The notes beneath the pieces were generated by a model that saw only the letters and a program-made list of their open reading frames with translations, was not told the DNA's origin and did no database searches. From Inia geoffrensis (taxonomy: Eukaryota; Chordata; Mammalia; Artiodactyla; Iniidae): a DNA stretch of 64,000 nucleotides. The position numbers were made by a program, and so were the translations under genes. Positions 53,701 to 64,000 of this stretch are shown here, in pieces (positions within the stretch are counted from its first letter, which is position 1; every line of letters begins with the position of its first letter). The stretch spans positions 127,038,695 through 127,102,694 of the forward strand of contig CM070904.1 in NCBI GenBank assembly GCA_036417435.1, in the 5' to 3' direction.

Positions 53701-56700
53701 TTGTTTACTAGAAGAAGCTATATTTATCTGTTTATTATTAATCAGATATGCATGTGTAACTGATAATCAGATCATCTGATTACTATGCTGAGTTGATATA
53801 ATTTCAGCCAAAAGCAAAGATCTTGTTTTAGTTGGCCTGTGCTCTCTTACCACCAGTAAATTTAGGCTTTTTTGAATTATTAAAAATAGCTTGTGCACTG
53901 GTACATATTTGGTTCAAGAAATGTTGAATGAATTCAAGGCACTAATAGGGTTCTAAAATGAATAAAAAACCTTGCCCTTAGGGAAATAAGACATGCCCAG
54001 GAATTTCCAGTACAGGGAGGCAGTGGGAAGTGCTGTAAGAAAGGCATGGCTAGAGTGCTCTTGGAGTGCAGAGGGAAGGAATTAATTTCAGCTTGGAAAA
54101 AGCCTCTTTGGGAGGAGATGGGTTTGAGATTGAATTTAAAGAATTTGAACATGTGATAAGAAGAGGAAGGAATCTTGGCAGAGAGAACAGTAGAATTAAA
54201 CTTAAAAATATACATGCAGTCCTTAACATTCCTGTATCCACAGAAATTTTGATGGCTTGCTAGACATTACAGGTAAAATGGCAGCCATTATGTTGTAAAC
54301 AACTGGTTAAGCGCTCAGAGGATCAGAGAAGAAACTGAACTGGGGAGTAAGTTTTCATTCAAGAATTTGTTCAGTTATTTTAGCATAATAATAACTATTT
54401 CTAGCATTTTTCTTGTCCTCTTAAGAAAGGTATATATGAATTTACCCAACTTGCTCAAGGAGGGTTCTTGTTTTCTTTCCTTTGGGTGTATATGCTGAGT
54501 TGAAGTTTGTCATCAGCATCGTCTTGGGTTAATGCTTCTTTATACTCACCAATGTCATGTAATTCAAGGCATTGGGAAATGCCTCACAATATTAAGTTCC
54601 TCACAGAGAAATAATTACATTGTAAAACCAATGATGCCAAAGCAGTATTTCCCATCTGTCCTCAATCATAGTGTTTGACAACATTTGAAAAGTTCTTGAA
54701 GTTAAGGTAACTAAGAAAGCCGTGTCTTGAAATGGAAAGAGCACTGGACGTGGGGATCACAAGTGCCATCTGTTCTACTGCTTGACTTTGTGGGCTAGGG
54801 CAAGTTCTGAAACCGTTTCCTCAATTATAAAATGAAGAAGGTAGTTGAGATGATTTCTGAGGTCTTTTCTGCACTTCATATTCTGAGTCTAAATGTTTAT
54901 TTTTTGGTTTCAGTTGGGAGTTCCAAAAATGAAAATTGCCTTAAGAGAAGGAAAAAAGATAAAAGTTTAATACTATTTCTCGATCTGCTTACTATTTCAT
55001 CTCTCTTATGGTTTGGATATAGGATTCTGGCTATAAGATTATATAGGATGGCTTTAAGATTGGTGGAGACCAAACAGTTAATAAAGCAATGCTCAATTGG
55101 AGGATTGGGAATGGTTGGTGTACTTTGTCCCCACCACCCCCTCAAGTCCTGATTCACAATGAGCCATGGTTTCTAGTAGGCATACTTCATTTCTTTGCAC
55201 TGTGTTAGGGTGGGAAAAGATTATTGCTCATTGTATGCATATGACCACTCACTGTCCCAAATCACTGCATGTAATTAAGCATGGCAGTGGCTGAAATGAA
55301 GCACTGCATTGAAGTCCTACAGATGGCATTCGTTCCTAATTTCTTTGTAACCTGAGACATTTCCTGTGTTCCTGCTCTCTAGAGGAATGGAAGGCACAGC
55401 CATTTCACACAGTCTGATCTGTTTCTCCTCAGTTGCTCTCCAGATCTGGGAGTATGACCTGAGTCTCTGTCTGCTTGGTACCCATTTTCAGCTGTGCATT
55501 ATGGAATCTTGCTTCATGTTTAATTTAGAGCCAGCAGTGTCTTGGCAAATACCAACTGTTTCTTCAGACTGTTCCACATTTTCTCTTTCATCCTAAAGTG
55601 TGCACTTCCCTGGCCAGTACTTCGTAGCTCTTCTCCATGAATTGCAGAGGAATAGGGAAGTAATCTCTCCTATCAAATCACTAGTGAGAAAAACAGAAAT
55701 AGCATGATGAATATAAATAAGCATACATTTTATAGAGAAATATGTCTAATTTTCTAACAGGACTGTGAAGGAGGAGCAAAGAGAAAATTTCTAGCTAAGA
55801 AAAGGGACTTAAACCCTAAGTGAGAGGCTAAGTCCTGCTTGGTTTTTGGACCGTCCTGGCCTTAGCAAGGGCACCATGGTATGGAGTAGTGCATGTGGTT
55901 GATTCTGTCACTTAATGCTCAGTAACTAAACAAATAAAATGTATTTCATTGTAGCTAATGCCATATTTGATGGTAAACATCTTCGATCAAAAAGTGCAGT
56001 TTGGGCTTCCCTGGTGGTGCAGTGGTTGGGAGTCCGCCTGCCGATGCAGGGGACACGGGTTCGTGCCCTGGTCCGGGAGGATCCCGCATGTGCTGAGACT
56101 GTGGGCCTTGGCCGCTGAGCCTGCGTGCCTAGAGCTTGTGCTCCGCAGCGGGAGAGGCCACAACAGTGAGAGGCCCACATAACGCAAAAAAAAAAAAAAA
56201 AAAAAAAAAAGAAGTGCAGTTATAGGGCTTCCCTGGTGGCGCAGTGGTTGAGAGTCTGCCTGCTGATGCAGGGGACGTGGGTTTGTGCCCCAGTCCGGGA
56301 AGATCCCACATGCCGCGGAGCGGCTGGGCCCGTGAGCCATGGCCGCTGAGCCTGCGCGTCCAGAGCCTGTGCTCCGCAACGGGAGAGGCCACAGCAGTGA
56401 GAGGCCCTCGTACCGCAAAAAAAAAGTGCAGTTATAAATAAGTCATGAGCGTGTAACGTACAGCACAATGACTAGTTAACTCACACAGTTAATAATACTG
56501 TATTTTTTTTTAAGTGATTTGGTTCTAAAGAAATACATTCAGGCTGAGTTTATGTGGCATTTAATCTGTCTCAAGACTTAAGTGGTTTTTATTGTGTAAA
56601 AACAAGGTCCTCTTACACCGTGTGATGATTATCCTGTGATTTCTGCAGGAGAGTATGTATTGACGTTGACCAACTAAGGCTCCTAGCTGAGGCTGGCATT

Positions 56701-58193
56701 TCTCACCTAAAGAGTTTATTCTTGTATCAACAATGTTACATTATTCTTTTATCAAAATATACAGTATGCTATCCTCTAACATGCCTTCCTTCCCACACAG
56801 TCCCCCAAATGAAAACCTAACCTCCAGAAAGTAGAGCCTCTAGCAGAGTGTCTTCCGTGTTTATGCTCTTCTCTTAAAAAAATCTCACATTCATTCAAAG
56901 AAGCATAAGAAACATCTTTTCACTCTGCTGTCTTCTCACTGCAGGTGGAGCAGTTCTGGAGGTTTTACAGCCACATGGTACGTCCCGGGGACCTGACAGG
57001 CCACAGTGACTTCCATCTCTTCAAAGAAGGAATTAAACCCATGTGGGAGGTGAGGACTAAAAGCCTCAGACTGCTTTTCTGAGCAAGTTTTTTGTTTTTG
57101 GGTTTTTTTGTTTGTTTGGTTTGGGTTTTTTTTTATTTAAAAAAATTTTTTTAAAGTCATGTCAAAATTGAAAGTATTTTGTAGTTTTCTTGGGACTTCC
57201 CTGGCAGTCCAGTGGTTAAGACTGTGCGCTTCCACCGCAGGGGGTGCAGGTTCGATCCCTGGTTGGGCAACGAAGATCCTGCATGCCTCACGGTGCAGCC
57301 AAAAATTTTTTTTTAAATTTATTTTAATTCTAAAGAAGTATTTTAAAGTCTTCTCTGAAAGCTGCATCACTATTTGGTCCCTTGGAAATGGGACCTCCAG
57401 GAAAAGGCACTGATTCCATTGTCTGTGTGGATGGTTTTCAGAGATTGTTTTATCACTAAAATGGTATTATAACAACATTAAAGGATTTTTTAAAATTACT
57501 CTTCCCATAGAACTGGTTTTGTGTGTGTGTAATATATTACCATAGGGTACATATGATTAAAGTGAGTAAAAATAAGCTTAGGGGCAGCAACTGGAGACGC
57601 AGAGCTGAGCTCTATGATCTCTTTGCTGTAACCCATCTTCTCTATTCTGATGCCAGAGTGTTTTTTTAGAAGACAAACGGGATCACCCACACATACCCCA
57701 GTTATAAATCTTATGCAGCTCTCCATCGCACACATGATCTCGCACCTAATTACCTTTCAGGACTTGTCACCCATCATTTCTAAATCCTCCCTTCACTGTA
57801 GCTAGACCTTCCTGTTTGCGTCTCTGTCTCACAATCAGAGTTTGCACACTGCCTTGTTCTTCCCAATGCAGGCAGAGCCCTTCACCTGCTTTACCTGGCT
57901 AACTCCTGTGTCCCTCAAGACCTGGCTTAAATGGTTTCCTCTTCTTGGGTGTTTCTGTCATGTTCTTTCTGAACTTCCTATGCATGTCTCTGTTACAGCA
58001 CTACTTGTCAAACTGTACTGCTGTAATTAATTTTCTTGTCTATCTTCTTCACTAGACTGGCTCTAGGTAGAGACTGTGGCTTCATGTCTGTATTAGGGAC
58101 ATGGTAATTCTTCATAAACTTCTGGCAAATGAAGTAAGGAAATCTGTGTTTGAAATCTGACATCATTTCATTTTGATGTAGTTCTGAAAAAAG

Positions 58194-58225
<32 letters not shown>

Positions 58226-60702
58226 CATTTTGGCTATGCCACGGCTTGCGGGATCTTAGTTCCCCCACCAGGGATCAAACCTGGGGCCCCGGCAGTGAAA
58301 GTGCCAAGCCCTAACCACTGTACCGCCAGGAAATTCCCAAGAGAGGATTATTTTTAAAGGGTCCGTTTGGCCATTTTTTCCTATAGAGTTGAGTAATTGG
58401 GAAGCAACAAGGCTTCTTAGTGATCAAGGGATCGTTGGCCCTAAAGCAAAAGCAAAAGAGCTGTGACACCATATTTTAACTTTAAATGCTTTCTCTCTCT
58501 TCACAGGATGATGCAAATAAGAATGGTGGCAAGTGGATTATTCGGCTGCGGAAGGGCTTGGCATCCCGTTGCTGGGAGAATCTCATCCTGGCCATGTTGG
58601 GGGAACAGTTCATGGTTGGGGAGGAGATCTGTGGGGCTGTGGTCTCTGTCCGGTTTCAGGTAAGCCACCCCACGGGCAGGTCTGCTCTGCATGTTGCCTT
58701 TACTCTTCTCACTGCCTCCGATTTGCTTTGATGATTCCTTCTGTCGTTCCTCCTGTAGGAGGACATTATTTCAATATGGAATAAGACTGCCAGCGACCAA
58801 GCCACCACAGCCCGCATCCGGGATACGCTTCGGCGAGTGCTTAACCTACCTCCCAACACCATTATGGAGTACAAAACCCACACCGACAGCATCAAGTATG
58901 TGTTGTGGGGGCTTGCGGGGGGCGTGTCCCTAAGTTTAGCAAAAGTAGGTCCTTAGTTGGGCCCAGAGGAATGTGGTCGTACAGAGACTGACTTCAGGAG
59001 AAGGGACAGACCAGTCTTCCCCTAGTGCTTCTGGCCACTTGTAGCAGTTCTTTGCTGGCAAGGTTCCCTGTCCACCTACACTGTGGGGTGCTTTTTATGA
59101 GAGAGAGCCCTTCTGCAGAATCCCAGTTGCACTGCCTGGGCTTGCTTTATTTACACAGGCTGTCTTGTCTTTCATGCACTAACCACTGTCGTAAAATGAA
59201 AGACAAAGTGCTCTTCTTTTTCTTGCTGTTTTTTAAGATAATTTCACTGAACAGTAAGGCCCTCCTCCCTGTCTGCCCCTCACTCCACTTTTGCATGTCT
59301 TTTTAACCTGTTAGCGTCAGTCTGTTTTCTTTGTCCTGGGAAATCGACTTCGTATCAGGAGTGATGACTCCATTTCCTTGTGTGTAGAGCTGAACTCGTA
59401 GAGGAAGCAGAGTAGCGTGTTTGTGGGAGTAGAATCTAAGGGGAGCATGGATGCCAAAGGGGAAATGAGCTTTGCAGTCTACCTAAGACTCAAGGAAGTG
59501 GAGCTGGACGTCCACAAATGAGAATCACTGGCTAGGGTTGCTCCTTCAGTGATTGAATGTCATAAATAAATCCAGGTTATTATGAAAACGTTGTGGGGAG
59601 TGGCTGTTAGATTTTTCTCACAACTGGAGGGAGAGCGAGCCAACTAGGAGTCAGGACTTGGAGGTTTAGTTCTCTCCTTTGACTCTAATATCAGTGTGTG
59701 CATTTGAAAAGTCTCTCTGCCACTCTGCTTCAGTTTCCCCATCGGTAAAATGGGGGATAATAACGCTTTACCCAACAGGGTTGTTCGAGGCTGATTTAAT
59801 CTTTGTAACTGAAGGTCCTCAGATGGAGAATGCTCTTACAGGGCCAAGTATTATTGCTCTCATCGTCATCATTAGTAATAATACCATCATCCTGCTTATT
59901 AAAAGCATTACTAGTAATGAGCCCAGCCATGGTGTTCAGCAGGCAGACCATTTGGGAATCTTTTTCCCCTGAATTTACAGATCGTATTGTGGGTGGAACT
60001 GGCTTAAACTAGCTAAGCGCCAGTTTTTAATTGGGAATGCTGCCATAGGAGGTGGTCTGTATCACATGGCTGGGTGTGGCTCATTGTAGCCACCAACAGT
60101 TATTAGCTAGCCATGACCCTGATTGCTTGCCTCGGCAGTCCCGGGTCAGCATTGTTTTTCTCTAGGCAGACTTTTCCTATTCTTTGTTCTGGAATACAGG
60201 TAGTTTCTGCCCTCCAGCCAGACTCAGTCTAGGCTGGAGAGACCCACACCTACCTTTTCTAGGACTCTTACATTCAAGGTTCCCAAATGCTCCCCACCCC
60301 TATCCCCCCCAGAAGCAACCTTTTCACCTGGATAGGAAAGGGAAAGAGGTATTTTTCAGCTCTCCCCTCTCCACTGTTCTCCCTCTCTAATACCCTGAAG
60401 CAGTTCTTCCTGACTTTTGTAGAAACATATACAAGTCCTTAGAGTCTAGGAGAGCCTTTGGGCTTATTGCCTTAGTCTGCTGCTTGCTGCTTTATCCAGA
60501 GGTCTGCCTAGTACTCCAGCCCTGCAGCTACAGGGACCAGAAAGCCCTCCTTGATACCTAGATGCTACTTTTCCCTCGCGTCTCCCTCTCTTTCTCTCCC
60601 AATGTGCCAACATTTTGCACTTCCACTAGAATGCCAGGCAGGCTGGGCCCCCAAAGGCTCCTTTTTCAAAACCTCTGGAAGCCGCGGTTGAATGTGCCAT
60701 GA
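44385..60702 (+). CDS. EIF4E2: eIF4E homologous protein 4EHP (eIF4E type 2)
   Basis: A cytoplasmic m7G-cap-binding protein that does not bind eIF4G. It represses translation of chosen mRNAs with GIGYF2 and other partners. Exons: 44385-44404, 51456-51570, 52526-52660, 56945-57049, 58507-58659, 58759-58895, 60630-60702. All are GT-AG and in phase, giving 245 aa, the same as human. The acidic/basic N-terminal tail ('DDSGDHDQNEEN') precedes the eIF4E fold. The cap-stacking residues known for 4EHP are present: Tyr78 ('SQSYEQN') and Trp124 ('KPMWED'). The C-terminus is 'KPRLNVP'. Relative to the human protein as I recall it, the only differences I see are two conservative ones near residues 37-38. 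The first coding exon has just 20 nt and intron 1 is about 7 kb. Confidence 0.97.
45895..46045 (-). repeat. MIR SINE in EIF4E2 intron 1
   Basis: 'taacaaccctgtaagggggt', 'cagataaggaaaatgagact' and 'gagattcgaacccagg' are a reversed MIR. Confidence 0.8.
47568..47923 (+). mobile_element. CHR-type SINE (long variant) in EIF4E2 intron 1
   Basis: 'gacttccctggtggctcagt' head, 'aggttcgagccctgatcc' B-box region, three tandem '(g/c)cacaactactg' blocks and an 'aaataaataaataaa' tail. It is flanked by an imperfect target duplication around AGAGAAAGTG-TCCT. Confidence 0.9.
48121..48441 (-). mobile_element. CHR-type SINE, reverse, in EIF4E2 intron 1
   Basis: T-rich tail at the left, 'ggctgtgttgggtcttcatt', repeated 'cagtagttgtggc(a/g)cac' blocks and reversed head 'gccaccagggaagccc'. 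The flanks share CC(A/G)TAGGTATTCTTA, the target duplication. Confidence 0.9.
49129..49448 (+). mobile_element. Tigger1-type non-autonomous DNA transposon in EIF4E2 intron 1
   Basis: A 320-bp element with inverted ends ('caggcatacctct' at the left, 'gaggtattcctg' at the right), flanked by TA on both sides (49127-49128 and 49449-49450). The interior reads 'gatggttagcattttttcac' and 'aatagactacagtacagtga', like the ends of Tigger1 with the transposase gene deleted. A T-rich stretch (about 49,175-49,201) lies near the left end. Confidence 0.85.
50281..51400. other. EIF4E2 intron 1, distal part
   Basis: No exon or clear element recognised; unique or strongly decayed sequence leading to the exon 2 acceptor at 51,455. 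Confidence 0.4.
52030..52215 (-). repeat. MIR SINE in EIF4E2 intron 2
   Basis: A nearly complete reversed MIR: 'ttactctgtgccaggcatgg', 'ctaagcactttacatctgtt', 'cagataagcagctgaggcac'. Confidence 0.85.
52925..53045. repeat. L2-like fragment in EIF4E2 intron 3
   Basis: 'gatatttattgagtccttac' and 'gttctcatgaagcttgacaa' resemble old L2/MIR-type sequence. Confidence 0.5.
53430..53560 (-). repeat. MIR SINE fragment in EIF4E2 intron 3
   Basis: 'atgatagccctatgaggtca' and 'ttttacaaataagaaaaatg' are the reversed MIR core. Confidence 0.6.
54730..54845 (+). repeat. MIR SINE fragment in EIF4E2 intron 3
   Basis: 'gaaagagcactggacgtggg' and 'gtttcctcaattataaaatg' match a forward MIR. Confidence 0.65.
56002..56210 (+). 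mobile_element. CHR-type SINE, first of a same-site pair
   Basis: 'gggcttccctggtggtgcag' head and a 24-25 bp pure A tail (about 56,186-56,210). It is preceded by AAGTGCAGTT (55992-56001), which recurs after the tail at 56212. Confidence 0.92.
56225..56423 (+). mobile_element. CHR-type SINE, second of a same-site pair
   Basis: A second copy with a short A tail, flanked by a perfect 13-bp duplication AAGTGCAGTTATA (56212-56224 and 56424-56436). Both SINEs lie in EIF4E2 intron 3, upstream of exon 4. Confidence 0.93.
57192..57312 (+). mobile_element. Short tRNA-derived SINE in EIF4E2 intron 4
   Basis: 'gggacttccctggcagtcca', 'gcaggttcgatccctggttg' and 'cagccaaaaattttt' define a short copy of the SINE family. 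Confidence 0.85.
58194..58225 (+). repeat. (GAT)n microsatellite
   Basis: About ten GAT/ATG units directly abutting the T-rich-side end of a reversed SINE; probably grown from the SINE tail or target. Confidence 0.9.
58226..58338 (-). mobile_element. Short tRNA-derived SINE, reverse, in EIF4E2 intron 4
   Basis: 'ttggctatgccacggcttgc' at the left and 'ctgtaccgccaggaaattcc' (reversed head) at the right. Confidence 0.8.
59640..59800 (+). repeat. MIR SINE in EIF4E2 intron 6
   Basis: 'ttcagtttccccatcggtaa', 'aatgggggataataacgctt' and 'acagggttgttcgaggct' are forward MIR. Confidence 0.8.
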
Positions 60703-60876
60703 CCCTCTCCCTCTCTGGATGGCACCATCATTGAAGCTGGCATCATCGGAGTCTCTTGTTCTGTTGGCGTGCTACCTGGAAGACCCTTCTGTCCCGGACA
60801 AGAGGAATCGGAAGAGCATTTTATGTTTTAAGAACAGGCTGACACGCAGCAGCTACAACAACAGCTGAGATCACTT

Positions 60877-60882
60877 AATAAA
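60877..60882 (+). terminator. EIF4E2 proximal polyadenylation signal
   Basis: AATAAA 175 bp after the EIF4E2 stop codon. Longer 3'UTR forms using more distal signals are possible but cannot be judged here. Confidence 0.75.
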
Positions 60883-63800
60883 TGGTGCTAAACTAGCTTG
60901 TCTCATGCTCTTGCTCTTTATGGTGCATCAAAGAAGTGGCCTTTCAGACTGACTGTCACCATATTAAGGAATGGCACAGACTTCTCCGTGGAGGGCCATC
61001 TGGGGAACGCAGCCTCATTTCCATAAGCCCATTGTATAACGTCACATGGTATTTGTTCCAGCTCTGCTAAGGTCTGACATAATGAGGTGATATCTAGCTC
61101 TCAAAATGAGACCCCATTTTTTTGGTATTTGAATTTTAGTTTCCATCTAGTCATGCTGATGACCAGAACAGAGTGATTTCAGACTTAGAATTCAGCTTGA
61201 AAGTCCATACGGTTGGAAAGGGGGATCCTTGGCCTTTGCTTTGCTGACTTTGTTTGTCTTACTTCAAAGAAATCTCTTGCTTGGAGGTAAAGCCCTGCTT
61301 CCGTCTGTGTGCGGCTGTACGTATAGAGCTTCCTTGCTTTGTGTTAATGGGGTGTTCTCACTGTGCTAAAGCCACCCAAGCCACAAGCTCTTGGCCAGCC
61401 TTCTCCCTTCTGCTCTCCCCTTAGAGCCAGATCATCTTCCTCTTTGAGCTCGCCCTGCTTGCACGGTCTCAAGGTTCTAGCCCTTCCCTTCCTCCCAGTC
61501 CCCAGGGTTGTTGTGCGTCAGGACCTGCGGTGGGGAGATGTCTTTGTCCTGCTTGAGTGTGCTCCTTAGGGCATCTGACCATATGTAGCACATACCAGCC
61601 CCTCATGTGCTTTGTGGCTTGGCGTGTATGTGCCACAGCTTGGCCTTCAGGCCCCTAACCTGCATGTAGAATTTCAGCAAGCCTTACGTTACTTTAGGCT
61701 TTCTGAGGAGCTACCACCAAAACCAGAAATGAAACACTTGCCCGCACTAGGCCAGGTTGCCTGATCGTGCCTGTGAAGGTGGCTGTGGGCATAACGTGGA
61801 GTTTGCCAGAGTGGCTGTGCTCTTCCATTATGGCAGCAGCGCCCTGAGCTATACCATCCTCACTGACCATCAGGCTCCACGTGGCCTGGGATCCCACAGA
61901 ACACACACTGGGACTAAAGCGCCCTGGGCTCAGCATCCTGGAGGTGTTCCTGTTGTTGCTTTTTTCTATTACGTACCCCAAATTGGTTGAAGGACCTAGA
62001 AGATGGAGATTTGTTGATGTATGGAAATGCCTATTCTCTCTGTTTTCAGCGTTTGTCAAAGAATTACCCTCTATGGCCCTTTCCCTCTTGCCTTCCACTA
62101 TAATGTTACGTGTATTGACTTTAATTTCAGCTAATGTAACTGGTCCAGGGGATGAGCTTGATGTCACCTTCCAAAGTAAGAGTTGATCAGACAGCACCAA
62201 ACTGACCTTGAGACCCCTGTGATCCTTTTGCCACATCTGAACAGAAACCGAACCGTTTTGCTTTGTTCTGCTCCTTGTGGCTCTCCCACAGGTGTGGCTC
62301 TCCCACAGGTGAGAGCCAAGGAACTGGAGCTGCTTGGACTTGAGAATTCGAGGGAAATGAGGAAGAAAGAGCCAGCAGTTCTCTCCCACCTACTCTGGAG
62401 ATTAGGGCTCCTGGAAATGGTGAGGGGAATTTTTTTAAGGGTGGCTTAGATTTCTCAGTCAAGCGTACCTCCACCTTGCTCTGTTTCAGTCCAGTCTCCA
62501 GTGGCCTTTTTCAACTATCTGGTTTTCCCAGGCTTCCCCTGATCACACTGCTTGTGGCTTTTTCCTGCTGCACTCCTGAGAGGCTGATGCTGCGCACAGG
62601 GCGTGACGAGCTGCTTTGCTGCAGAGGGGATGCTGCCTGCTGCCTCGTACCCTTGCTTATTGCCAACAGCCCCTTAAGGGTGCGTGGGTCCCACTGAGAA
62701 ACGTGAAACTGGTTCAGTTGAGTGTTAGCTCAGGGGTGTGGCTCTTTCTAATGAGACAATCATAGCTGAGATTTCAGAGATTTGGGTCCTTGCGGGCATC
62801 AAGTGATTCACTGTATCCGCCACTTTGAGGACAATCTCATAACACAGCCAGACTTGCAACCCAGAATCATGGGACCACAGGATAAGACTTGGGGCGCAGA
62901 GCCATATAGAGCAGCAGTGCCTCTTGTGAGGAAATTCCTCTTTGGAGTAGTCTCTTGAGTCCCTTCGTGCCTCTGGCCTGGAATGGGAGAGGGAAGACAG
63001 GGCCAGCTGCACTCAATGGGCCACAGTGTTGGGAAGACTGACCAGGCCCCTCTGCAGAGAGAGCTGAGGGTAGGTGACTTCTCTTTATTCATTTATTCTA
63101 GAGGAGAAATGGGTCAAACCACGGGGACTTCACCACGTCTAGTTTTCATTGTATTTAAACATTGAACTTCGTAGGCAAGAACCAACCATCCCTTCTCTTG
63201 CCGTGGCTAAATCATAGCCAGGTGGCACTGGGTCATACCAGCATAATTGCTGGACTTTGCATTTGTGAAATGTTCCCCCATGCTGATGTTCAAGGTAAAG
63301 CCCAGACTAGCAGGAGGCCAAGTTCGTCCATGAGTATGAGGGCCAGCTGAGTGCAAGGCTGTGAACTGAGATTTGGGCCAGAGTAGGGGCAAGTACAGAG
63401 TTACACAGAAATGAGATCTCTGCTCTCAGAGTTTGCTTTCTGGTAAGTGAGCTGGTAAAAAGTGGTCTTTAAAGGACTCATTGATATCCTGTCATTTGAA
63501 TCTGTTTAGAATGCCCTGTAGGCTATATTAATCTCACGGTAATTTTAAAAAGAATATTTTTTGAAGAAACTCAATTTACATGACAGTTTTAACATTTAAC
63601 TTGTTCTTTCTTTACCTTTAAAAGAAACAAGTTTTAATATTACTAATATGCCTGGGATGCCAGATGGAAAATAGCTAGAACATTCGCACCTAGTTTTAGG
63701 CGTTTGATTTGCCTCTTAGTCAAGCATTGGCCTGTGAGAACCAGAGATTGTACCAGTGACTATGACCAGCTATTTTATCTCCACTGAATCCATATGAGGA

Positions 63801-64000
63801 AACTTCTTTGCCCACATTCTTCATGTTGAAGTTTTTACATATGAAGAAAATACTGCTGAAGAAAATGGGAGGGCAGTTTAATACTAAACTGGATTAGAGG
63901 GGGACTCTGACATCCATATTTCTGAAGGTTCTTGACACAGAACTTCTGTTTGGACTAGTGTAGGGCTTTCTGGAAACAAAAGGATAAATGAGGTGAAGCT
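60883..64000. other. Downstream of EIF4E2, no gene recognised
   Basis: No exon with recognisable coding sequence. It may include distal EIF4E2 3'UTR. It contains a 17-bp exact tandem duplication (62278-62294 and 62295-62311, 'tggctctcccacaggtg'). By human synteny EFHD1 should come next, but none of its exons is visible. Confidence 0.45.

Noticed and set aside
58896..58957. Alternative EIF4E2 C-terminus by reading through the exon 6 donor (about 20 codons to a TAG)
   Set aside because: A retained-intron isoform is possible, but exon 7 gives the full conserved 245-residue protein and no signal favours retention.
60883..64000. EFHD1 or an alternative EIF4E2 terminal exon
   Set aside because: No recognisable coding sequence; short frames such as 61,694-62,389 (-) lack domains or splice support.

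Overview
The window is mammalian nuclear DNA, almost certainly from a whale or dolphin. The genes are multi-exon, with GT-AG introns and AATAAA signals. At least ten copies of a tRNA-derived SINE (head 'cttccctggtggcgcagtgg', A-rich tail) match the CHR-type SINEs of Cetacea. Gene order and orientation, PRSS56 > CHRND > CHRNG > EIF4E2 all on the + strand, match human 2q37.1.

Layout. 1-19,360 is intergenic. It holds a nearly full-length LINE-1 on the - strand (about 658-7,576), nested in an older L1 remnant and flanked by a 12-bp target-site duplication. ORF1 is open; ORF2 is broken by two in-frame stops. Several SINEs, MIRs and an LTR-like relic follow. 19,597-24,560 is PRSS56, a secreted trypsin-like protease linked to eye growth (13 coding exons, 585 aa). 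25,381-32,011 is CHRND (12 exons, 517 aa) and 36,983-42,401 is CHRNG (12 exons, 519 aa). These are the delta and gamma subunits of the muscle nicotinic acetylcholine receptor and are tandem duplicates with near-identical exon structure. Between them lies a G-rich 10-bp minisatellite (34,471-34,878). 44,385-60,702 is EIF4E2/4EHP (7 exons, 245 aa), which starts in a CpG island. The rest, to 64,000, is downstream intergenic or distal 3' sequence with no recognised gene.

Relationships. CHRND and CHRNG products co-assemble with alpha1 and beta1 subunits in the fetal muscle receptor, and both have CANNTG E-boxes just upstream, as expected for MyoD-family control. PRSS56 and EIF4E2 are unrelated neighbours.

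Most notable points: a premature TAG in the last exon of PRSS56, with the old tail still readable behind it; a probable L1 3' transduction; a decamer minisatellite with G-quadruplex potential; a GC-AG intron in CHRNG; two SINEs inserted one after the other at the same target site; and a Tigger1-type deletion element in EIF4E2 intron 1 where no TIGD1 gene is seen. I found no clear undescribed biological system; the novelty is at the level of gene structure and repeats. Exon coordinates come from reading splice signals and frame by hand. Comparisons with human proteins are from memory and need alignment.
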